A DNA stretch of 8,655 nt, from NCBI GenBank assembly GCA_964388965.1, contig CAYMCP010000104.1, positions 1-8,655 of the forward strand, in the 5' to 3' direction. Shown here piece by piece: positions 4,778 through 8,655 of this stretch. Source of the DNA: Albibeggiatoa sp964388965. GTDB lineage: Bacteria; Pseudomonadota; Gammaproteobacteria; Beggiatoales; Beggiatoaceae. The translations under genes and the position numbers were made by a program. A model generated the notes under the pieces. It was given only the letters and a program-made list of their open reading frames with translations, made no database searches and was not told the DNA's origin. The first letter of the stretch is position 1; each line of letters opens with the position of its first letter.

Positions 4778-6775
4778 TTAGTAAAGAGTATTACCATATC
4801 TTTTGCGTTTAATATAACCTTCGCGTACAAGCTGAAACCAAGCTTCAAGTAATTTGTTTGCTTCTGGAATGGATGTCTTATCAACAATTCTTAAAACAAA
4901 CTCTAATTTATCAAAATAGTTTTCATCGCTTGACAATAAAATAGCTTTTAATTGCTCAATATCATTGATTACTTCTAAATTGTTACTACCTTTCATTTTT
5001 AAAAAAGCAATAACTGAGTACAAAACTTGCTCGGTCGCAAATTTTTTATTTGTCAATTGAGCAAAACTAAATGCTAAATCTAAAGCGAGTTCTGGAACTA
5101 AACTGGGAATTTGTACTTCTAATGTTTGATAAATGAGACGGTAATTACCTACAAGCATTTCAACTAATTGTTCTTTGAATTTTTCAGCAGGAATTTTTTC
5201 TAACAAATGAGGTAGTAATTTAGGCAACTTAGGAGGAACACAATAATTTGATATATAATAGCTATCCATGAGTAAACCAGATAATATACAGTGATAAAAA
5301 CCCAAAAACTCAGCCAACGCTTGCGTATATTCAGCAGAATTAACCTTATAGTCACGCATTCTATTGATACCATGCTTTTTATCTCGTTCTTCAGCAAGTA
5401 ACTGATTTAAATTATATTCATCGTCTCCACCTTCTTGTTCTATTTCCTGTTGAGATTTGCCTTCCGCAGCTAATTCTTCTCGTATTTTTTTCCAAGATTG
5501 TGCGTTTCTTTTTGCAAATGGATACAACATTTCTTTCCATGAAAAAGATAAAATTTTTCTATAAAATGGTTGCTCGTCCATCGCATTCCACGTTGCTACA
5601 TACAGTTGAATAATATCAGCATCAACTTTTGACTCAATTAACAAAACAGGAATAGAACGATGCGTCCAAAATAAAATTTCTATAGCAGCTTCTCCGCCTA
5701 TCCGCTTAGTTTTATAAGCATTACCTAAAAATTTAGATGGACGTACTGAATCATGCAATGGATAATTTTCATGCAAGAAAACCCGTAATTTATCAGTTAA
5801 TCTTGTTTCTAGTTGAAAAAAACCTTTTGCAGCATCAGGATATTCATCAAATTCTAGTATTGGAGGTGAAATAATAATTAAAGGTGGTACGGGGTTACGG
5901 TTATCTTGATACTGTTTATAAAAATCTAAAGTTGGAGTCGTTTGGATAATTAACGGATGGTTTTCTATTATTTTAGTATATTCATTTGATTGCAAGGTAT
6001 TTTTTAGCTTTGCATTAGCTAATATGACTTCTGTTTCACGGTCAAATTGCTTTAATTCCCACTCTAACTTACGTCGTTCTTCAAATAAGCGAGTTTCAAA
6101 CTCCAGCTTTTTAGATAATCGTAAATTCTCCCATTCCTCTCTAAACTCTTGTAGTTTTTTCTCATATTCAGCCCCTAATTTAGCTAATTGAGTATTATAT
6201 TCAAAATTAGTTTGGTCACGTTTAACTTGAAAATTTTGCTCATCTTTTTGAAGATTGTATTGATTTAAAAATTGTGCTTGTAACTTTTTTACTTCAAACT
6301 CTTGACGACGGTTCTCCATTTGATGTTGAAACTGTTCACGCATTGCTTCTAATTGGAAATCAGCTTCAATTTTTACAGCAATATTATGCTTTTCTGCCTG
6401 TTGTCGTGCAATTTCTAACTCAAAGTCAGCATTAATTCTATCAATCGTATTTTGCCGACCCACTTGTAATTTTACATTTTCGACTTCAGCTTGGAATCGT
6501 TGACGATACTGTTCTAATTCAAAACTAGCATTGATTGTATCAATTGTATTTTGTCGACTCACTTGTAATTTTGCGCTTTCAACTTTAAATTGAAAACCTT
6601 GTTTCATTTGTTCTAATTCGAAATCAGCATTAATTTTGTCAATATTATTTTTTGCATTAACCAAAGCCGTAGTATTACTGGGATAAGAAAACCATCCCAA
6701 TACATTACTTGCGGCAGTAGCTATACCATTACCAATATTTGTCAAAAAATCGCCAAAGCCATTAAGAATATTCAT
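4778..6775 (-). CDS. Large coiled-coil protein with hendecad-type repeats, Hsp70-operon partner
   Basis: A 665-residue protein that I do not recognise as a named family. Residues 7-30 (FGDFLTNIGNGIATAASNVLGWFS) are glycine/alanine-rich and hydrophobic and could associate with a membrane; there is no signal peptidase site. Residues 43-260 are continuous charged helix. The 33-residue unit NNIDKINADFELE...LQVSRQ (43-75) is repeated as 76-108, with a third diverged unit from 109; 33 equals three 11-residue periods, as in hendecad coiled coils. After a proline-rich linker (about 273-310) comes a mixed alpha/beta and then all-helical region (311-665) with no motif I know, no Walker A and no obvious protease or nuclease signature. 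Start ATG at 6773-6775 has AAGGA nine bases upstream (6785-6789). It precedes the Hsp70-like gene by 21 bp, suggesting a scaffold, client or targeting subunit. Confidence 0.8.
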   Translation of the reverse strand: MNILNGFGDFLTNIGNGIATAASNVLGWFSYPSNTTALVNAKNNIDKINADFELEQMKQGFQFKVESAKLQVSRQNTIDTINASFELEQYRQRFQAEVENVKLQVGRQNTIDRINADFELEIARQQAEKHNIAVKIEADFQLEAMREQFQHQMENRRQEFEVKKLQAQFLNQYNLQKDEQNFQVKRDQTNFEYNTQLAKLGAEYEKKLQEFREEWENLRLSKKLEFETRLFEERRKLEWELKQFDRETEVILANAKLKNTLQSNEYTKIIENHPLIIQTTPTLDFYKQYQDNRNPVPPLIIISPPILEFDEYPDAAKGFFQLETRLTDKLRVFLHENYPLHDSVRPSKFLGNAYKTKRIGGEAAIEILFWTHRSIPVLLIESKVDADIIQLYVATWNAMDEQPFYRKILSFSWKEMLYPFAKRNAQSWKKIREELAAEGKSQQEIEQEGGDDEYNLNQLLAEERDKKHGINRMRDYKVNSAEYTQALAEFLGFYHCILSGLLMDSYYISNYCVPPKLPKLLPHLLEKIPAEKFKEQLVEMLVGNYRLIYQTLEVQIPSLVPELALDLAFSFAQLTNKKFATEQVLYSVIAFLKMKGSNNLEVINDIEQLKAILLSSDENYFDKLEFVLRIVDKTSIPEANKLLEAWFQLVREGYIKRKRYGNTLY
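6452..6649 (-). repeat. In-frame 99-bp tandem repeat, two clear units
   Basis: Codons 43-75 (6551-6649) and 76-108 (6452-6550) of the 665-residue coiled-coil gene encode two 33-residue units sharing the pattern N-x-I-D-x-I-N-A-x-F-E-L-E-Q, then V-E-x-x-K-L-Q-V-x-R-Q. A third, partial unit follows with NTIDRINADFELE. The DNA remains recognisably repeated, so duplication was moderately recent. Confidence 0.7.
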
Positions 6776-6846
6776 TTCATATTTTCCTTATTTAGAAATA
6801 ATTTTTAACTTATTAAAATAACACCCACATTTAAAGGTTTAGTTTT

Positions 6847-7242
6847 TCAGGAAATGGTATTAGGTGCAAGCTTAACGTCTTGAATTTCACCTTTTATCTG
6901 GCTTTTATTCTCAATAATGCCTGCTAATTCTCCACCTTGAATTTTTTCCCCTACAAATACAATATTCTCTATTTTACCCTTGTTTATAACCGTTCCAGAG
7001 ACACGTCCACCTGAAAAATTCGCATTCTCTGAAATTTCAATATTTGACACAAACCCTTGATTTTCAATATTTCCTTCTAAAATCGCTTGGCTTATGCTGG
7101 CATTATTGGCAATGGTAATATCAGCAAATATTTGACTTTCTGCATTACACACAGTTTTTATTGTTTTATTAGGCTGACAAGTGTTGATTTCTGCGGATAC
7201 TTGATAAGACATTAAAGCTAGAAAAAGCAAAAAGATTCTCAT
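6847..7242 (-). CDS. Small exported protein with beta-solenoid-like repeats
   Basis: A 131-residue protein with a clear Sec signal peptide: MRIFLLFLALMSYQVSA, with V-S-A before a likely cleavage at residue 17/18. The mature part begins with two cysteines (C22 and C32) that could form a disulfide. It continues in short strands with the cadence GNIENQG, SGTVINKG and AGIIENK, each followed by an isoleucine/valine-rich strand, ending GEIQDVKLAPNTIS. The cadence suggests a small beta-solenoid. Proteins with G-x-I-x-N-x-G and a DVxLAPNT segment occur as larger secreted or surface proteins in sulfur-oxidising gammaproteobacteria, as I recall; there the LAPNT turn is usually followed by further GGxLxG units, so this one may be C-terminally short. 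Start ATG has AAGGA eight bases upstream (7251-7255). It is the first gene after the operon promoter, 71 bp before the coiled-coil gene. Confidence 0.7.
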   Translation of the reverse strand: MRIFLLFLALMSYQVSAEINTCQPNKTIKTVCNAESQIFADITIANNASISQAILEGNIENQGFVSNIEISENANFSGGRVSGTVINKGKIENIVFVGEKIQGGELAGIIENKSQIKGEIQDVKLAPNTIS

Positions 7243-7284
7243 TTTAATTTTCCTTTAGTGGTCAGTGGAATATACTCTTAATGA

Positions 7285-7313
7285 ATTGTAGTAAGGGAAA
7301 AATAAAAAAGCAA
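7285..7313 (-). promoter_or_regulatory. Promoter of the Hsp70-like operon
   Basis: On the minus strand TTGCTT (7308-7313) and TACAAT (7285-7290) are separated by exactly 17 bp. The -10 box matches consensus at five of six positions. Transcription would begin near 7278 and give a leader of about 36 bases before the ATG at 7242. The boxes do not have sigma-32 heat-shock spacing. Confidence 0.55.
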
Positions 7314-7319
7314 GTATTT

Positions 7320-7345
7320 CACAAAATTATTGCGCACAAAATTAT
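7320..7345 (-). promoter_or_regulatory. Direct repeat upstream of operon -35, candidate activator site
   Basis: The 11-mer ATAATTTTGTG (minus strand) occurs twice, exactly, at 7335-7345 and 7320-7330, a 15-bp period. The proximal copy ends six bases before the -35 hexamer. This is where activators, or AT-rich UP elements, contact RNA polymerase. No regulator is identified. Confidence 0.4.
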
Positions 7346-7391
7346 CGATTAATTAACGTGAGTTAGAGGTAAGAGAAGAGAGAAGTATTTG

Positions 7392-7446
7392 TATCTCCTA
7401 AAAAATAAGAGATAATGGAGAGCGTTAAAGACCACTAGCTCTTATT
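7392..7446. repeat. Overlapping, mutually exclusive inverted repeats
   Basis: TATCTC (7392-7397) pairs with GAGATA (7409-7414), while AATAAGAG (7404-7411) pairs with CTCTTATT (7439-7446). The two share 7409-7411, so only one can form in a transcript. Both lie outside the predicted leaders of the two promoters, and the DNA is AT-rich, so the significance is low. Confidence 0.25.
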
Positions 7447-7586
7447 CTATCAAAGATTACTACGCGGCAATTCAGAACTTTTTTGGTGATTCTGTTACGT
7501 CCTCATATCAACTCACCGAATAAATATATTTTTTTGAGTCTGGGCCGCTCAATGGTTATTACGCTTTAATTATCTTGAAAAATTGC

Positions 7587-7616
7587 TTTACTTAAACCTA
7601 GTTAAGCTATTATAAT
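7587..7616 (+). promoter_or_regulatory. Promoter of rpsU-yqeY
   Basis: TTTACT (7587-7592) and a perfect TATAAT (7611-7616) are 18 bp apart. Transcription would start near 7623, giving a leader of about 95 bases. An 8-bp inverted repeat, TTAAACCT (7592-7599) and AGGTTTAA (7620-7627), brackets the -10 region and could be an operator. Confidence 0.6.
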
Positions 7617-7716
7617 TTCAGGTTTAACTAAGCTCGACATCAGTGGCTTACTAAAAAAGTAACGACTGATAGTCAATTTATTTTTCACGCAAAATTTAGG
7701 GAGGATAAGTTTTCCA

Positions 7717-7932
7717 ATGCCAACTGTCCGTGTAAAAGAAAATGAACCATTTGAAGTAGCAATCCGCCGTTTTAAACGCTCTTGTGAAAAAGCAGGTATT
7801 CTTGCCGAAGTTCACCGTCGTGAATTTTACGAAAAACCCACCTCTGTGCGTAAACGTAAAGCAGCCGCTGCCGTCAAACGTCATCTGAAAAAAGTTGCGC
7901 GTGAAACCGTGCGCCGCGAACGTCCTTATTAA
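7717..7932 (+). CDS. rpsU: 30S ribosomal protein S21
   Basis: A 71-residue protein, the same length as E. coli S21 and nearly collinear with it. The hallmark segment FKRSCEKAGILAEVHRREFY (19-38) is intact, followed by EKPTSVRKRKAAAAVKRH and a basic tail ending RRERPY. S21 is a late-assembling small-subunit protein near the 16S 3' end and supports initiation on Shine-Dalgarno messages. The start is fixed by homology; a strong AGGGAGGA (7698-7705) lies upstream with a rather long spacing of about 12 bases from GGAGG. It is followed 65 bp later by yqeY. In enterics tsaD is divergent from rpsU; here that position is taken by the Hsp70-like operon. Confidence 0.97.
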   Translation: MPTVRVKENEPFEVAIRRFKRSCEKAGILAEVHRREFYEKPTSVRKRKAAAAVKRHLKKVARETVRRERPY

Positions 7933-7946
7933 TATCTCCCGGTTTT

Positions 7947-7976
7947 ACCAGCCGTTAATTAGTCAAACGTGCTGGT
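7947..7976 (+). other. Hairpin between rpsU and yqeY
   Basis: ACCAGC (7947-7952) pairs with GCTGGT (7971-7976), and the stem can be prolonged by CGTT/AACG with one bulged base. No uridine run follows, so it is unlikely to be an efficient intrinsic terminator. It could stabilise the 3' end of the rpsU message or lower read-through into yqeY. Confidence 0.4.
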
Positions 7977-7997
7977 CAATAAATACAGTAAAAAGCT

Positions 7998-8441
7998 ATG
8001 TCATTAAAACAACGTATTCAAGAAGATATGAAAACTGCAATGTGGGCGAAAGAAAAAGACCGTTTAGCAGTGATTCGTTTAATTCAAGCCGCGATTAAGC
8101 AAAGAGAAGTTGATGAACGCATTGAATTGGACGACGCGCAGGTGATTGCTGTTTTAGATAAAATGCTCAAGCAACGCCGTGATTCTATCGAGCAGTATGA
8201 AAAGGCAGCGCGACAAGATTTAGCAGATCAAGAAAAATTTGAAGTGGGTATTATTCAAACCTATTTACCACAGCAGCTTGCCGAAGCTGAATTGAACGAA
8301 ATAATTGAAGCGATGATTGCTGAAACAGGTGCTGAAACTGTTAAAGATTTGGGTAAAGTTATGGGCATGATTAAGCCTAAAATACAAGGTCGTGCTGATA
8401 TGAAAGCCGTTAGTCAACAAATTAAAGAACGGTTAAGTTAA
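7998..8441 (+). CDS. yqeY: GatB/YqeY domain protein
   Basis: A 147-residue protein, matching the usual length of the YqeY family. Hallmarks are KEKDRLAVIRLIQAAIKQRE (18-37), KQRRDSIEQYEKAARQDLAD (about 58-77), IIQTYLPQQLAEAEL (about 85-99) and GKVMGMIKPKIQGRADMKAV (about 119-138). The C-terminal part corresponds to the domain shared with the GatB subunit of the tRNA amidotransferase, suggesting tRNA binding; the precise role of free-standing YqeY is unsettled. It follows rpsU, as in many gammaproteobacteria, ahead of where dnaG and rpoD often lie. No good Shine-Dalgarno precedes the ATG (context CAGTAAAAAGCT), so translation may be weak. Confidence 0.93.
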   Translation: MSLKQRIQEDMKTAMWAKEKDRLAVIRLIQAAIKQREVDERIELDDAQVIAVLDKMLKQRRDSIEQYEKAARQDLADQEKFEVGIIQTYLPQQLAEAELNEIIEAMIAETGAETVKDLGKVMGMIKPKIQGRADMKAVSQQIKERLS

Positions 8442-8481
8442 GCGTTTTTAACGTAGATAATTAATGTTTACCCAACCTGTT

Positions 8482-8520
8482 CGGGAATGCAAAACCAGTC
8501 AGTTTTAGCTTGTATTCCCG
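8482..8520 (+). other. Long bulged hairpin downstream of yqeY
   Basis: CGGGAATGC (8482-8490) pairs with GTATTCCCG (8512-8520), allowing one G-U pair, and an inner stem AAAAC/GTTTT (8491-8495 and 8502-8506) extends it to about 14 pairs around the six-base loop CAGTCA, with a five-base bulge on the 3' side. It lies 40 bp after the yqeY stop. The following bases (TATCATAG) are not a T-run, so it is either a rho-dependent or stability element, or a dispersed repeat. Confidence 0.5.
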
Positions 8521-8531
8521 TATCATAGCAA

Positions 8532-8581
8532 AATTAGTTTTGTGGGTGCAGCAATTCTCATTTTTAGAGACTAAACTAATT
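8532..8581 (+). promoter_or_regulatory. 9-bp inverted repeat upstream of the last gene
   Basis: AATTAGTTT (8532-8540) and AAACTAATT (8573-8581) are exact reverse complements 32 bases apart, ending about 30 bases before the last gene's ATG. They could be paired operator half-sites around a promoter, though no convincing -35/-10 pair is visible. Confidence 0.3.
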
Positions 8582-8611
8582 AAGGTATGGGTATTTTCAA
8601 GGGGAAGTTTG

Positions 8612-8655
8612 ATGAAAACAGATACAAGCTTGTCAAAAAATGCTTTGAACTTTGA
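8612..8655 (+). CDS. 5' end of an unidentified gene, truncated by window edge
   Basis: ATG at 8612-8614 is preceded by AAGGGGAAG (8599-8607), with the GGGG run seven bases from the start, a strong ribosome site. The open frame gives MKTDTSLSKNALNF before the window ends. Fourteen residues are too few to identify it; they do not resemble the start of DnaG, which often follows yqeY. Confidence 0.5.
   Translation, partial: MKTDTSLSKNALNF

Larger units (their letters stand above)
7243..7716. other. Divergent control region without a gene
   Basis: 474 bp separates the leftward Hsp70-like operon from rightward rpsU. I see one promoter for each direction, an 11-bp direct repeat upstream of the leftward -35, an inverted repeat around the rpsU -10, and two overlapping inverted repeats at 7392-7446. 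A protein-like but startless frame of about 35 codons exists at 7416-7523 (plus strand); I do not call it a gene. Confidence 0.6.

Noticed and set aside
5200..5397. Minus-strand 65-codon hydrophobic frame
   Set aside because: It is an alternative frame inside the 665-residue coiled-coil gene, without its own ribosome site; hydrophobicity comes from AT-rich codons.
7285..7320. Sigma-32 heat-shock promoter for the Hsp70-like operon
   Set aside because: CTTGCTT and CCCTTACT are present on the minus strand, but the gap is about 10 bases instead of 13-15 and the match is poor; the 17-bp sigma-70-type reading fits better.
7416..7523. Plus-strand frame reading SYSIKDYYAAIQNFFGD in the control region
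   Set aside because: It looks protein-like but has no ATG, GTG or TTG start and no ribosome site, and I recognise no family; at most a tiny relic.
7895..8098. Plus-strand 67-codon frame between rpsU and yqeY
   Set aside because: It overlaps the end of rpsU and the start of yqeY out of frame, has no Shine-Dalgarno and has no family resemblance.

Overview
The window reads as an AT-rich chromosomal segment of a gammaproteobacterium. The ribosomal protein S21 gene followed by yqeY is the classical gammaproteobacterial arrangement, and the S21 protein is 71 residues long and nearly collinear with the E. coli protein. The dispersed palindromes, the RAYT-type transposase remnant, the Rhs remnant and the small secreted repeat protein remind me of large sulfur-oxidising Thiotrichales (Beggiatoa/Thioploca-like). 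That taxonomic guess is an inference from style and not a demonstrated match.

Layout: (1) 1-551 holds an antitoxin-toxin pair on the minus strand, its far end abutting a dispersed repeat that recurs near 1150-1260. (2) 552-1486 is a graveyard of mobile and repetitive DNA: an oligo-repeat block, the N-terminal stub of a RAYT transposase, an imperfect 46-bp tandem array, a perfect 28-bp palindrome, two matched hairpins, and a frameshifted fragment of an Rhs/SpvB-type protein. (3) 1491-7242 is a four-gene minus-strand operon. In transcription order it encodes a small exported repeat protein, a 665-residue coiled-coil protein with an 11-residue-based repeat, a complete HSPA12-type Hsp70-like ATPase, and a 442-residue coiled-coil protein whose C-terminus resembles the beta-wing of GrpE. 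(4) 7243-7716 is the divergent control region, with a good promoter for each direction and a direct repeat just upstream of the operon's -35 box. (5) 7717-8441 is rpsU-yqeY, followed by a long hairpin and the first codons of an unidentified gene that leaves the window.

The most interesting unit is the Hsp70-centred operon. The three downstream genes are spaced 21 and 17 bp apart and each has its own good Shine-Dalgarno, so they are very probably co-expressed. My working model is a dedicated chaperone or ATP-driven machine: the Hsp70-like ATPase, a GrpE-like nucleotide exchanger fused to a long coiled coil, and a large coiled-coil scaffold or client with a hydrophobic N-terminus. The exported protein may be a co-regulated partner or merely a promoter-proximal neighbour (71 bp gap). 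No J-domain protein is visible in the window. The function (stress response, surface or filament assembly, or defence) cannot be decided from the sequence.
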